NCBI GenBank assembly: GCA_016790425.1
Contig: JAEUPF010000004.1
Span: 1 to 38,481 of the forward strand
DNA from: Rubrivivax sp.
GTDB lineage: Bacteria; Pseudomonadota; Gammaproteobacteria; Burkholderiales; Burkholderiaceae_C
Direction of reading: 5' to 3'
DNA: 38,481 bases
Below, piece after piece: positions 1-8,007 of this stretch. The first letter of the stretch is position 1; every line of letters starts with the position of its first letter. A program made the translations under genes and the position numbers. Under the pieces are notes generated by a model that was not told where the DNA came from, ran no database searches, and saw nothing but the letters and a program-made list of their open reading frames with translations.

Positions 1-617
1 CGCAGGCGGTCGATGTCGAACTTGACGCCGCTCACGCGCTCCAGCGTCGGGATCACGGTGTCCTTCAGCTGCTTGACGACGTACTCGCGCATGCCCGGCG
101 TGATCTTGCCGTCGGCCTGGTAGGGCACGTGCAGCATCACCGTCTCGCAGCCGTACTTGTGGCGGATCAGCTCGAACCACTTCATGAAGGTGAAGCAGCC
201 GGTGTAGCTGAGCAGCAGGATGTCGGGCCGCGGCAGCGGGTCGCCGGTGGGGCCGACCTCGCCGCCCATCATCATGCCGAGGTCGGCCTTGACGTAGGTG
301 CAGACGTCCTCGCTCTGGCCGTCGCGCTCGGCGTCCATGATCATCTTGCCGCTCTTCTTGCGCATGCCGTTCTGCAACGCATTGGTCTCGGGCAGGCTGC
401 GCGCGAAGTCGAAGCACATCAGCAGCTCGTTCAGGTTGCCCGGAACGAACGTGGCCGAGACCTTGCGGTTGTTCTGTCGCGCGGTCGCCAGCTCCATGTA
501 GTTCTTGTTGATGAGCTCCTTCTGGAGCCACATCGCGTCTTCCTTCTGGACGTTCTGCGGCTTCTTGCCGGCGCCCGCGCCGGCGGGCGAGGGCATGGCG
601 ACGGTGGTGGTGTTCAT
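1..617 (-). CDS. bcrB: Benzoyl-CoA reductase subunit B (beta), N-terminal part
   Basis: Partial gene: the first 205 codons are present and the rest lies beyond the left edge. BcrB is one of four subunits of class I ATP-dependent benzoyl-CoA reductase. With BcrC it forms the module that binds benzoyl-CoA and donates electrons to the ring, while BcrA and BcrD hydrolyse ATP. The translation begins MNTTTVAMPS and contains the family stretches around LLMCFDF, EDVCTYVKADLGMMMGG and LLLSYTGCFTFMKWFE, whose cysteines are candidate iron-sulfur ligands. The ATG (617-615) overlaps the bcrC stop as ATGA, so translation is coupled to bcrC. The BcrC-BcrB order matches the Thauera bcrCBAD operon. Confident in the family; the C-terminal half cannot be judged. 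Confidence 0.9.
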   Translation of the reverse strand, partial: MNTTTVAMPSPAGAGAGKKPQNVQKEDAMWLQKELINKNYMELATARQNNRKVSATFVPGNLNELLMCFDFARSLPETNALQNGMRKKSGKMIMDAERDGQSEDVCTYVKADLGMMMGGEVGPTGDPLPRPDILLLSYTGCFTFMKWFELIRHKYGCETVMLHVPYQADGKITPGMREYVVKQLKDTVIPTLERVSGVKFDIDRL

Positions 618-1798
618 TGCGCTGCGCTCCAGAGCTTGATCGAATCGGCGAAGGTGCCGGCCTGTTCGCGGATGGGGGCCATCTGGCCCGTGTTCTCGGC
701 GTACTTGAAGGCGGTGTGCGGGATGCCGTTGCTGGCCAGCACGTCCTGCAGCATCGGCCGCTCCAGAAGCGCCGGGTCGCAGAACGAAGGCGCGGCGAAG
801 ACCACGCCTTCGGCGCCGCGCGTCTTCACCTGCTTGAGCAGGAACATGCCCTTCTCCTCGCGCTTGGCGTCGTACTTGGCCGCGGTCGAGGCCGAGCGGT
901 GCAGGAACGCCTTGGACAGTTCCTCCAGCGGATTGCCGTTCGTGGGCACCTCGTCGAGCAGCCAGCGGCCCACCAGCGTGAAGTCGTCGTCGACGACGTA
1001 GCAGCCGCTCATCTCGATCGACTTGATCAGCGACAGCGGCGGCTGCTCGCAGAACGAACCCGTGAGCACGACGCGCGCGTTGTCGCGCCGGGGCCGCTGC
1101 CATTGCTCCGCGGCGGCGAGGTAGCTGCGCACGAGCTCGGTGTGCTCTTCCACCGGCAGCACCATGCCGGCGCGCTGCAGCAGGTAGACCTCGGAGGTGG
1201 GCGCCTGCCACGGCTTGGCCGCGCGGTAGGCGTAGAGATCGGCCAGCGCGGCGCGGTTGGCGTTGTAGGCGGCGATCGAGGCGTTCAGCTCGGCGTCGGT
1301 GATCGGCGCGCCGCGCAGCCTGCCCAGGTCGTCGCGCAGGTGCTGCATCTCCTGCACGTAGAAGCGGCCGCCGACGTCGTCGTCGTAGTTCTGCGGCACG
1401 TCGACATAACGCGAGTACTTGTCGGGGAACAGGATCTGCCACATGCCCGAGAGGTTGCGGATCACGTCGCAGATGCTGGGGAACAGCATGCCGTCGAGCG
1501 CGTTCAGCCGCCCGGTGAGCCCCAGCTCGATGGTCGAGCGCGGGATGCGGCAGATGTAGCTCTGGTAGTAGGCGTCGCCCTGGATCACCTCGATCTGGTC
1601 GCCGCCGCCGAGGATGCCCACCGGCAGCATGCCGGCGGCGTGGATGATCTCGCGCGGCACGTACACCGGCATGTAGCCAATTGCCTTGCGGCCGGGCCTG
1701 GCCGCCTTCCACTGGCTGACGGCGTTGAAGTGCAGGTCCTCGAACAGCGCTTCGCAGCGCTGCACGATCTTCAGGACTTCGGGCTGCGGGGCGTCCAT
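614..1798 (-). CDS. bcrC: Benzoyl-CoA reductase subunit C (gamma)
   Basis: 394 residues, the usual length for BcrC of the HgdB/FldB/BcrB-C superfamily. It is the partner of BcrB in the substrate-binding, iron-sulfur-containing module of ATP-dependent benzoyl-CoA reductase, which converts benzoyl-CoA to cyclohexa-1,5-diene-1-carbonyl-CoA in the anaerobic cytoplasm. Family stretches include GYMPVYVPREIIHAAGMLPVG near residues 40-60, the cysteine segments YICRIPRS and SICDVIRN near 80-112, and SFCEQPP and SFCDPALLE in the C-terminal half. It lies 49 bases after dch and overlaps bcrB by 4 bases (ATGA). The gene order and the pairing with BcrB make subunit C a better call than subunit B. Confidence 0.92.
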   Translation of the reverse strand: MDAPQPEVLKIVQRCEALFEDLHFNAVSQWKAARPGRKAIGYMPVYVPREIIHAAGMLPVGILGGGDQIEVIQGDAYYQSYICRIPRSTIELGLTGRLNALDGMLFPSICDVIRNLSGMWQILFPDKYSRYVDVPQNYDDDVGGRFYVQEMQHLRDDLGRLRGAPITDAELNASIAAYNANRAALADLYAYRAAKPWQAPTSEVYLLQRAGMVLPVEEHTELVRSYLAAAEQWQRPRRDNARVVLTGSFCEQPPLSLIKSIEMSGCYVVDDDFTLVGRWLLDEVPTNGNPLEELSKAFLHRSASTAAKYDAKREEKGMFLLKQVKTRGAEGVVFAAPSFCDPALLERPMLQDVLASNGIPHTAFKYAENTGQMAPIREQAGTFADSIKLWSAAQ

Positions 1799-1847
1799 GC
1801 GGTCTCCTCGTCGCTTGCGGTGGCCGTCGGCTTCGACGGTGTTGCGA

Positions 1848-2672
1848 TTAACGGTGTTGCCATTGCGGTGCTCGCTTGGCCAGGAACGCGGCCAGGCCTT
1901 CGTTGGCGTCGTGGGTCTTCATCAACGTGTGCAGGTACAGGCGCTCGACCTCGGCCAGCCGCTCGCGCAGCCCGCGCAGGCGCGCCGCGCGCACGGCGCC
2001 CAGTGCGCAGCGCAACGCCGCGGCGCTCTTGCCGGCGAGGTGCTCGTCGAACCAGGCCAGCGCCGCGGCCTCGGGATCGTCGGCCACCGCCTGCACGAGC
2101 CCGAGCGCCAGCGCCTCGGCAGCGCCCACGCTGCGGCCGCTGAGCAGCAGGTCCTCGGCCGCCGCGGCGCTGATGCGCCACGGCAGCAGGCACGAGGCGG
2201 CCGGCGCGAAGACGCCGAGCTTGATTTCGGGCTGCCCGAACTGCGCCGTGGGCGATGCGAAGAGGGGGCCGCCGGCGAGGGCGATCTCCAGGCCGCCGCC
2301 CAGGCACTGGCCGCGCACGGCCACCAGCACCGGCGCCGGGAACTCGGCCATCGTCAGGATCAGCGCATGCAGCGCGCCCAGCATGGCGGCGCAGCGCTCG
2401 GCGAGGTGCTCCTCGACGCTGGCGCCGAAGCTGAAGTGCGGCCCCTCGGCGTCGAGCAGCACGGCGCGCAGCGGCTCGCGGCCGTGCGCCTCGAACGCGG
2501 CGTGCAAGGCGCCGATCATCTGCGCATCGCAGATGTTGGCCTTGGGGCGGTTCAGGCGCAGGCGCAGCAGGGCGCCGTCGCGGTCGCGCCAGAACTTCAG
2601 CGGCGAGTCCGCGGCAGCTGCCGCGCAGCCGCAGCCGGCCGTGGCGCTGTCGGTGGTGGAAGCGACGCCCAT
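1848..2672 (-). CDS. dch: Cyclohexa-1,5-diene-1-carbonyl-CoA hydratase
   Basis: 274 residues, crotonase (enoyl-CoA hydratase/isomerase) fold. Dch adds water to the dienoyl-CoA made by benzoyl-CoA reductase, giving 6-hydroxycyclohex-1-ene-1-carbonyl-CoA. Visible features are NRPKANI near residue 41, GPHFSFGASVEEHL near 75-90 (a hallmark of Dch as against general hydratases), the oxyanion-hole segment RGQCLGGGLEIALAG near 118-133, and FGQPEIKLGVFAPAASCLLP after it. About 20 residues at the N terminus, Ala/Cys-rich with a GCGC run, extend beyond the core I know from the Thauera enzyme, so the start may lie further in. It follows oah by 7 bases and precedes bcrC, so it belongs to the same transcript. 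Confidence 0.9.
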   Translation of the reverse strand: MGVASTTDSATAGCGCAAAAADSPLKFWRDRDGALLRLRLNRPKANICDAQMIGALHAAFEAHGREPLRAVLLDAEGPHFSFGASVEEHLAERCAAMLGALHALILTMAEFPAPVLVAVRGQCLGGGLEIALAGGPLFASPTAQFGQPEIKLGVFAPAASCLLPWRISAAAAEDLLLSGRSVGAAEALALGLVQAVADDPEAAALAWFDEHLAGKSAAALRCALGAVRAARLRGLRERLAEVERLYLHTLMKTHDANEGLAAFLAKRAPQWQHR

Positions 2673-2679
2673 GGTCGCT

Positions 2680-3801
2680 TCAGCCCTTGCGCGCGCGCGG
2701 CTGGATCTCGTCGTGCAGCGGGCCGACCCAGCTCTGCCCGGCGGCGAGCTTCTGGCGCAGCAGCACGAAGTCGATCTCGCGGTCTTCCTTGCTGCCGCTG
2801 TTGAACGCGGTGAAGCCCGAGCGCGCCTCGGTCATCATGTTCAGCGCCAGCCAGGCGCGCGAGTTCTCCTTGTTGCGGTTCCAGGCGTCGAGCTTGGGCT
2901 TGCGCAGTTCCTCCAGCGTCTTCGTGGTGCAGTCGGGGAAGGTGAGCAGCATCTTCGCGCACAGTTCCTCGACCTTGGCGTCGAGCAGCGAGAGGTCGAC
3001 GCTGCCGCGCTTCATCAGCGCCTTGCCTTCTTCGAGTGCGCTGCCGGTCTTCGGCTCGCCGTAGCAGAAGCGGCCGAACTCGTCGGTCATGCGCTGCGTC
3101 TCCACCGTCGGGTTGGGGACGAAGCGGCCGTCGACCTTCAGCGCCGGCACGACGTCGGTCAGCACGCCCATCTGGTAGGCCTTGTGGGCGCTGAACGGCT
3201 CGCACAGCACGCAGGCGGCCATCGCGCGCTCGGCGCCGACGATCACCGGCAGGAAGTCGGTGGCGCCGCCGATCGGCGCGCTGCCGTGCTTGGGGCCGGC
3301 CTGGCCGAAGCGCGCCAGGTCCTGCGCGACGCTGAAGTCGCAGGCCATGCCGATCTCCTGGCCGCCGCCGATGCGCATGCCGTTGACGCGGCAGATCACC
3401 GGCTTGTCGCAGGCGAGGATGGCGCTGACCATGTCGTTGAACAGCCGCATGTACTGCCGGTACTCCTGCGGCTGGCCGGCGTAGTACTCGGCGTACTCCT
3501 TGGTGTTGCCGCCGGTGCAGAAGGCCTTGTCGCCGACGCCGGTGAAGACCACGCAGTTGACCGAGCGGTCGTTGCTGGCCGCGCGCATGGCCAGGATCAC
3601 GCCCTTGACCATGTCGGTGGTGTAGCTGTTGAACTGGCTCGGGTTGTCGAGCCAGATCCACAGGTTGTACAGGCCGGGCGCGGCGGTTCCGTCCGGCTTC
3701 TTCGCCGGGCGCTTCTCGATCTTCACGCCGGGGCGCGAGATGTCGTCGACGAGTTCGTGGCTCTTGAAGTCGTGTTGCGGCAGTGTCTCGGGGGCGTTCA
3801 T
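2680..3801 (-). CDS. oah: 6-oxocyclohex-1-ene-1-carbonyl-CoA hydrolase (ring opening)
   Basis: 373 residues, a long crotonase-family enzyme as expected for Oah. It adds water to the conjugated ketone and then cleaves the ring hydrolytically, giving 3-hydroxypimelyl-CoA. Visible landmarks are the N-terminal region with YNLWIWLDNPSQFNSYTTDMVK near 45-66, GDKAFCTGGNTKEYAEYYAG near 90-110, and the oxyanion-hole segment CRVNGMRIGGGQEIGMACDF near 138-157. The C-terminal part contains the Oah-typical SRAWLALNMMTEARSGF. It sits between had and dch, the two preceding steps of the same pathway. Length and motifs make an ordinary enoyl-CoA hydratase unlikely. Confidence 0.92.
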   Translation of the reverse strand: MNAPETLPQHDFKSHELVDDISRPGVKIEKRPAKKPDGTAAPGLYNLWIWLDNPSQFNSYTTDMVKGVILAMRAASNDRSVNCVVFTGVGDKAFCTGGNTKEYAEYYAGQPQEYRQYMRLFNDMVSAILACDKPVICRVNGMRIGGGQEIGMACDFSVAQDLARFGQAGPKHGSAPIGGATDFLPVIVGAERAMAACVLCEPFSAHKAYQMGVLTDVVPALKVDGRFVPNPTVETQRMTDEFGRFCYGEPKTGSALEEGKALMKRGSVDLSLLDAKVEELCAKMLLTFPDCTTKTLEELRKPKLDAWNRNKENSRAWLALNMMTEARSGFTAFNSGSKEDREIDFVLLRQKLAAGQSWVGPLHDEIQPRARKG

Positions 3802-3852
3802 CGCTTGGGGCTCCTGTCGGTGCGGGTGTTCTGTGGCGGGTGTTCCGTCGCT

Positions 3853-4935
3853 TCAGGGAACCAGCACCGCGCGGCGCGTGATCTCGCGCGCGTGCACGGC
3901 GTGGAAGACGGGGTTGATGTCGGCCAGCGGGTGCGCCTCGACGAATGGCACCAGGTGCACCTTGCGCTCGAGCACGAGGTCCAGCGCCGCCGGGTACAGC
4001 TCGGGCGGGCAGCCCCAGTTGCCGATGGCGCGCGCGTCGAAGGCCATCAGGTTGGACAGGCGCACCTCGACCTTGTCCATCGTGAAGCCCACCACCGCCA
4101 GCGTGGCGCCGTGCACCAGCAGGTTGAAGGCGGTGCCCTGGCCGGCGGCGGTGCCCGAGCACTCGAAGATCTTCCACTCGGTGGCGCGCAGGCCGCGGCT
4201 CTTGGCGAAGTCGGCCACCGCCTTCTTCAGCGCCTTGGCGTCGAGGTCGCGCGCGTTCAGCGCCAGCGCGGCGCCGCCGTCGCGCACGATGTGCTCGAGC
4301 TTGCGCGTGTCGACGTCGACCGCCACCACCTCGGCGCCGAAGGCACGGGCGATCTGCACGCAGTAGCCGCCGACGCCGCCGACGCCGACGACGACCGCCA
4401 GGTCGCCCGGCGCGACGCCGGCGCGCTGCACGGCCTGGTAGGGCGTGGTCAGCGCGTCGGCGACGATCGACACCTGCCACAGTGCCAGCCCGGCAGCGGC
4501 CAGGCGCTGCTCGTCCACCGGGCACAGGCCGCGCGCGGGCACGACGATGTGCGAAGCGAAGCCGCCGGGGATGTCGTTGCCCGGCATCTTCTGCGCGCGG
4601 CAGATGGTGGCCAGGCCGCGCCGGCAGAGGTCGCAGTCGCCGCACGGCAGCACCGCCGGCACGATGACGGCGCGGCCGAGCCAGGCTTCGGCGCCTTCGC
4701 CCGCGGCGGCGACGCGGCCGCTGACCTCGTGCCCCAGGGCCAGCGGCAGCGGCTGGTTGGTGCGCACGCCGTCGTAGTAGTAGCCGAGGTCGGTGTGGCA
4801 CACACCGCAGCCGGCCACGGCGACGACCACTTCGCCGGCGCCCGGCGTGGCCGCGAAGTCCTCGCGCACGAGCGGCGCCTTGGGCGCGGTCATCAGCCAG
4901 CGGTGCGCGGCGATCGTCGGGGGCATCAGCGCCAT
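3853..4935 (-). CDS. had: 6-hydroxycyclohex-1-ene-1-carbonyl-CoA dehydrogenase
   Basis: 360-residue zinc-dependent medium-chain alcohol dehydrogenase. It oxidises the Dch product with NAD+ to 6-oxocyclohex-1-ene-1-carbonyl-CoA. The catalytic zinc segment [19 protein letters not shown], the GHE motif (LALGHEVSG), the structural-zinc cysteines [15 protein letters not shown] and the Rossmann segment [20 protein letters not shown] are all present, as is the Had-typical [19 protein letters not shown]. The frame stays open to 4995, but the upstream extension ([12 protein letters not shown]) has no family match. ATGs at 4935 and 4926 are both possible. GAGGAG lies 9 bases before the 4926 codon, and AGAGG 9 bases before 4935. 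It is the first gene of the minus-strand operon. Confidence 0.9.
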   Translation of the reverse strand: MALMPPTIAAHRWLMTAPKAPLVREDFAATPGAGEVVVAVAGCGVCHTDLGYYYDGVRTNQPLPLALGHEVSGRVAAAGEGAEAWLGRAVIVPAVLPCGDCDLCRRGLATICRAQKMPGNDIPGGFASHIVVPARGLCPVDEQRLAAAGLALWQVSIVADALTTPYQAVQRAGVAPGDLAVVVGVGGVGGYCVQIARAFGAEVVAVDVDTRKLEHIVRDGGAALALNARDLDAKALKKAVADFAKSRGLRATEWKIFECSGTAAGQGTAFNLLVHGATLAVVGFTMDKVEVRLSNLMAFDARAIGNWGCPPELYPAALDLVLERKVHLVPFVEAHPLADINPVFHAVHAREITRRAVLVP

Positions 4936-5171
4936 CTCCTCGGTCCTCTGTCTTCCCTGTCCTCGGTCGCCCTGTCCTTCGGACCGCCGCCGCACAGGGG
5001 CGGGGCCGATCGGCGCAGGGGGCTGTTTAGGGGTTTACCCGTAAATCGGTACCTGAATACCATTTTTGGCCCGGCCGGCGTCCTTTTCCTTGATCTAAGA
5101 CAGGGACGCGTGAAGCCGAACGGCGGTCCACTCACGGCCAACGACGAGGACCTCGACACGGGAAGCCCGCC
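4936..5171. promoter_or_regulatory. Divergent promoter region between had and korA
   Basis: A 236-bp gap between two oppositely transcribed operons, with its centre (about 5028-5100) clearly more AT-rich than the flanks. It contains the perfect inverted repeat TTTACCCGTAAA (5034-5045, 5-bp arms and 2-bp spacer). Two bases further is a second one, GGTA-N6-TACC (5048-5061). TTGATCTAAG at 5090 resembles only half of an FNR-type site. Both operons serve anaerobic benzoyl-CoA metabolism, so a shared repressor or activator bound here is plausible. The regulator itself is not in the window. Confidence 0.55.
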
Positions 5172-7124
5172 ATGCCCGAACCTGCCGCCGCCCCCCCGCC
5201 CGCTGCCGCCGCGCGCAGCTTTTCGGTCGCCATCGCCGGCAGCGGCGGTGCCGGCGTGATGACGGCCGGCGAGCTGTTGCTCGACGCCGCCGCGCGCGCC
5301 GGCCTGTTCGGATTGATGGTGCGCACCAGCGGCCCGCAGATCCGCGGCGGCGAGGCGGCAGCGCTGCTGCGCCTGTCCGGCGCGCCGGTGGCGACGCTCG
5401 ACGACCGCTTCGACCTGCTGGTGGCGCTCGACTGGCAGAACCTGCACCGCTTCGCCGACGAGATGCCGCTCGGTCCCGACGGCGTCGTCGTCGGCGACAG
5501 CGACGCCGGCGAGCCGCCCGCGGCGCTGCTGCAAGGCGGCGCCCGCCTCGTGACGCTGCCGATGAAGAAGGCGGCCAAGGCCGCCGGCGGGGGCTGGGTG
5601 AACATGATCGCGCTCGGCCTGGCCGGCGCCTGCGCCGGCCTGGACGAAGCGACGCTCGGCGAGGTGCTCAGGCGCGGCTGGAAGCGCGGCGAGGCGGCGC
5701 TGGCAGCCAACCTCGCGACGCTGGCACAAGGCGTGGCGCTCGCTTCGCAGGCACGCGCGCCAGCGGTGCTGGGCGCGGCCGGCCAGGACACCGGCCACGA
5801 CGCCGGCCACGACGCCGGCCACGACGCCGGCCACGACGCCGGCAAGCGCGGCGGCCGCTGGCTGCTCTCGGGCAACGAGGCGGCCGGCTTCGGCGCCGTC
5901 GCCGCCGGCGTCCGCTTCGTCGCCGCCTACCCCATCACGCCGGCCACCGAGATGCTCGAGTGGATGGCGCCGGCGCTGGCGCGCGTGGGCGGCACGCTGG
6001 TGCAGGCCGAAGACGAACTCGCCTCGGTGAACATGATCATCGGCGCCAGCTACGGCGGCGTGCCCTCGCTCACCGCCACCGCCGGCCCGGGGTTGGCGCT
6101 GATGACCGAAGGCATCGGCCTGGCGGTGGCCGCCGAGGTTCCGATCGTCGTCGTCGACGTGATGCGCGGCGGCCCGAGCACCGGCATCCCGGCCAAGAGC
6201 GAGCAGAGCGACCTCTCGTTCGCCGTCGACGGCCTGCACGGCGACGCGCCGCGCCTGGTGCTGGCGCCGACCTCGATCGCCGATTGCCTGGACACCACCG
6301 CGTGGGCGGTGCAGCTGGCCGAGGCGCTGCAGGCGCCGGCGCTGGTGCTCAACGACCAGTTCATGGGCCAGTCGCGCGCCGTCATCGAGAAACCCGCGGC
6401 GCTACCGGCGCTGGCCGAGCGGCTGCTCGCCCCCGAGGGCAACGGCGGCGGCGGGGCCTACAAGCGCTACGCCGATACCGAAACCGGCGTCTCGCCGATG
6501 GCCCGCCCCGGCGTGCCCGGCACCGTCTACACGGCCGACGGCCTGGAGCACAGCGAGCGCGGAATTCCCAGCAGCCAGGCCGCCGACCACCGCAAGCAGC
6601 TCGACAAGCGCGCGCGCAAGCTCGAGCAGCACGCGTATGGCGCGCGCTGGGCCGACGTCGAAGGCAATGCGCCGCTGGCGGTGATCACCTTCGGCTCGAC
6701 CACCGGCGCGGTGCGCGAAGCGGCGGCCAGGCTCGCGGCCGAGGGCCTGGCGCTGCGCGTGGTGGCGCTGCGCCTGCTGGCGCCGCTGCAGCCGGCGGCC
6801 GTGGAGCGGGCGCTGCAAGGCGTGCGCGAGGTGCTCGTCGTCGAGCTGAACCACGGCGGCCAGTTGCTGCGCTACCTGCGCAGCCGCATCGACCTGCCCG
6901 GCCGCGCCCGCGGCCTGCACCGGCCGGGGCCGCTGCCGCTGCGCCCCGGGGAACTGGCCGCCGCGCTGCGCGACTGGGCGCGCGCGGTGGGCGGGGGCGG
7001 GGCAGCGCCATCGCAGCAGGCACAAGGTCAAGCGCAAGGGCAAGGGCAAGGGCAAGGGCAAGGGCAAGGGCAAGGGCAAGGGCAAGGGCAAGGGCAAGGG
7101 CAAGGGCAAGGGGTGAGCGCATGA
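5172..7124 (+). CDS. korA: 2-oxoglutarate:ferredoxin oxidoreductase, fused gamma-alpha subunit
   Basis: 650 residues. The N-terminal gamma domain (about 15-190, with VAIAGSGGAGVMTAGELL and GPQIRGGEAAALLR) is followed by the alpha domain (about 228-610, with AAYPITPATEMLEWMA at 252 and AGPGLALMTEGIGLA). With KorB it decarboxylates a 2-oxoacid to acyl-CoA and reduces ferredoxin. In Thauera, 2-oxoglutarate oxidation by KorAB beside bcr supplies electrons to benzoyl-CoA reductase, and the same position here supports that role. GGAAG lies 7 bases before the ATG. Two low-complexity segments are odd: a GHDA repeat in the gamma-alpha linker (about 206-223) and a C-terminal run of 13 Gln-Gly pairs. 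The stop overlaps the korB start as ATGA. The 2-oxoacid specificity is inferred from context. Confidence 0.87.
   Translation: MPEPAAAPPPAAAARSFSVAIAGSGGAGVMTAGELLLDAAARAGLFGLMVRTSGPQIRGGEAAALLRLSGAPVATLDDRFDLLVALDWQNLHRFADEMPLGPDGVVVGDSDAGEPPAALLQGGARLVTLPMKKAAKAAGGGWVNMIALGLAGACAGLDEATLGEVLRRGWKRGEAALAANLATLAQGVALASQARAPAVLGAAGQDTGHDAGHDAGHDAGHDAGKRGGRWLLSGNEAAGFGAVAAGVRFVAAYPITPATEMLEWMAPALARVGGTLVQAEDELASVNMIIGASYGGVPSLTATAGPGLALMTEGIGLAVAAEVPIVVVDVMRGGPSTGIPAKSEQSDLSFAVDGLHGDAPRLVLAPTSIADCLDTTAWAVQLAEALQAPALVLNDQFMGQSRAVIEKPAALPALAERLLAPEGNGGGGAYKRYADTETGVSPMARPGVPGTVYTADGLEHSERGIPSSQAADHRKQLDKRARKLEQHAYGARWADVEGNAPLAVITFGSTTGAVREAAARLAAEGLALRVVALRLLAPLQPAAVERALQGVREVLVVELNHGGQLLRYLRSRIDLPGRARGLHRPGPLPLRPGELAAALRDWARAVGGGGAAPSQQAQGQAQGQGQGQGQGQGQGQGQGQGQGQGQGVSA
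5781..5840 (+). repeat. 12-bp tandem repeat inside korA
   Basis: Four exact copies of GGCCACGACGCC (5793-5840), preceded by one degenerate copy (5781-5792, GGCCAGGACACC). In frame they encode a repeated Gly-His-Asp-Ala unit in the linker between the gamma and alpha domains of KorA. Changes in copy number would lengthen or shorten the linker without a frameshift. Confidence 0.95.
7035..7112 (+). repeat. 6-bp microsatellite (CAAGGG)13 at the 3' end of korA
   Basis: Thirteen exact tandem copies of CAAGGG, in frame, encode a Gln-Gly run as the C-terminal tail of KorA, 9 bases before the korB start codon. Slippage would change tail length in steps of two residues and keep the korA-korB overlap intact. 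The purine-rich strand has GGG every 6 bases. Confidence 0.97.
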
Positions 7125-7963
7125 ACGACATGACGCTGCCGCCGGCAACCGTCTTCTCTGCCGGCGACTACAAGAGCGACTACAAGCCGATCTGGTGCCC
7201 GGGCTGCGGCGACTACACCGTGCTCGGCTCGCTGACCAAGGCGCTGGCGCTGCTGCAACGGCCGCCGCACGAGGTGGCAGTGGTCTCGGGCATCGGCTGC
7301 AGCTCGCGCATCCCGGCCTACACCAACTGCTACGGCTTCCACGGCGTGCACGGCCGTGCGCTCGCCGCGGGGACGGGCCTGAAGGTGGCGCGGCCCGAAC
7401 TCACCGTGGTCGTTGCCGGCGGCGACGGCGACGGCTACTCGATCGGCGGCAACCACTTCCTGCATGCCTGCCGCCGCAACGTCGACCTCACGTACATCGT
7501 GATGGACAACCACGTGTACGGCATGACGAAAGGGCAGGCGTCGCCGACCACCGAGCCCGACTGGGACAACAAGCTCGCGCCCGGCGGCACCGGCATCCGC
7601 GCCTTCCATCCACTGGTGATCGCCCTCGCCTCGGGTGCGAACTTCGTCGCCCGCGCCTTCTCGGGCGACCCCAACGGCACCGCCGAGGTCATCGCGCAGG
7701 CGATCCGCCACCCCGGCTTCTCGTTCGTCGAGATTCTCAGCCCCTGCGTCACCTTCCGCCCCGAGCAGCGGGGCTGGAAGGATCTCGTGCACGCCGCGCC
7801 GGTGGCCGAGACCGACGACCCGGCGCGCGCGGCGCGCCGCATCATGACCGACGACGGCTTCAACGTCGGCGTGCTCTACGCCGGGCGGCGGCCGGTCTAT
7901 TCGCGCCCGGCCGGCAACGGCAACGCGACCCTGGCCGACATCGCCCAGGGGTTCGAACCATGA
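7121..7963 (+). CDS. korB: 2-oxoglutarate:ferredoxin oxidoreductase, beta (thiamine diphosphate) subunit
   Basis: 280 residues. Beta subunit of the KorAB enzyme, carrying thiamine diphosphate and iron-sulfur ligands. WCPGCGDYTVLGSL (residues 25-38) holds the first two cysteines, SGIGCSSRIPAYTNCYGFHGVHGRALA follows near 57-83, and the thiamine/Mg2+ motif is GGDGDGYSIGGNHF near 103-116, continued by MDNHVYGMTKGQASPTT. Length and motifs are standard for KorB. The ATG lies inside the korA stop (ATGA overlap), and the stop overlaps a 15-codon reading frame at 7960 in the same way. Other 2-oxoacid substrates cannot be excluded from sequence alone. Confidence 0.9.
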   Translation: MNDMTLPPATVFSAGDYKSDYKPIWCPGCGDYTVLGSLTKALALLQRPPHEVAVVSGIGCSSRIPAYTNCYGFHGVHGRALAAGTGLKVARPELTVVVAGGDGDGYSIGGNHFLHACRRNVDLTYIVMDNHVYGMTKGQASPTTEPDWDNKLAPGGTGIRAFHPLVIALASGANFVARAFSGDPNGTAEVIAQAIRHPGFSFVEILSPCVTFRPEQRGWKDLVHAAPVAETDDPARAARRIMTDDGFNVGVLYAGRRPVYSRPAGNGNATLADIAQGFEP

Positions 7964-8007
7964 CGAAAGGACCGACCCGCAGCACCCAGCGCAAAGGCAC
8001 GCCATGA
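7960..8007 (+). CDS. 15-residue coupling mini-ORF between korB and the ferritin-like gene
   Basis: A 15-codon frame, MTKGPTRSTQRKGTP, whose ATG overlaps the korB stop (ATGA, 7960-7963) and whose stop overlaps the next gene's ATG (ATGA, 8004-8007). It therefore exactly bridges the gap between two genes. The peptide is basic and has no recognisable motif. It could let ribosomes leaving korB reinitiate and be carried to the next start, or the overlaps could be coincidence. No function is claimed for the peptide. Confidence 0.35.
   Translation: MTKGPTRSTQRKGTP

Noticed and set aside
4936-4995. Longer Had protein starting at 4995
   Set aside because: The extra 20 residues are basic and repetitive with no match to known Had N termini, and the ribosome sites favour 4935 or 4926.
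5090-5103. FNR-type site TTGAT-N4 between the two benzoyl-CoA operons
   Set aside because: Only the left half fits; the right half reads GACAG where ATCAA is expected. Kept as a note in the promoter region, not as a site.
7035-7112. Phase-variable switch of korA
   Set aside because: The unit is 6 bp, so slippage keeps the frame and cannot turn the gene off; only tail length changes.
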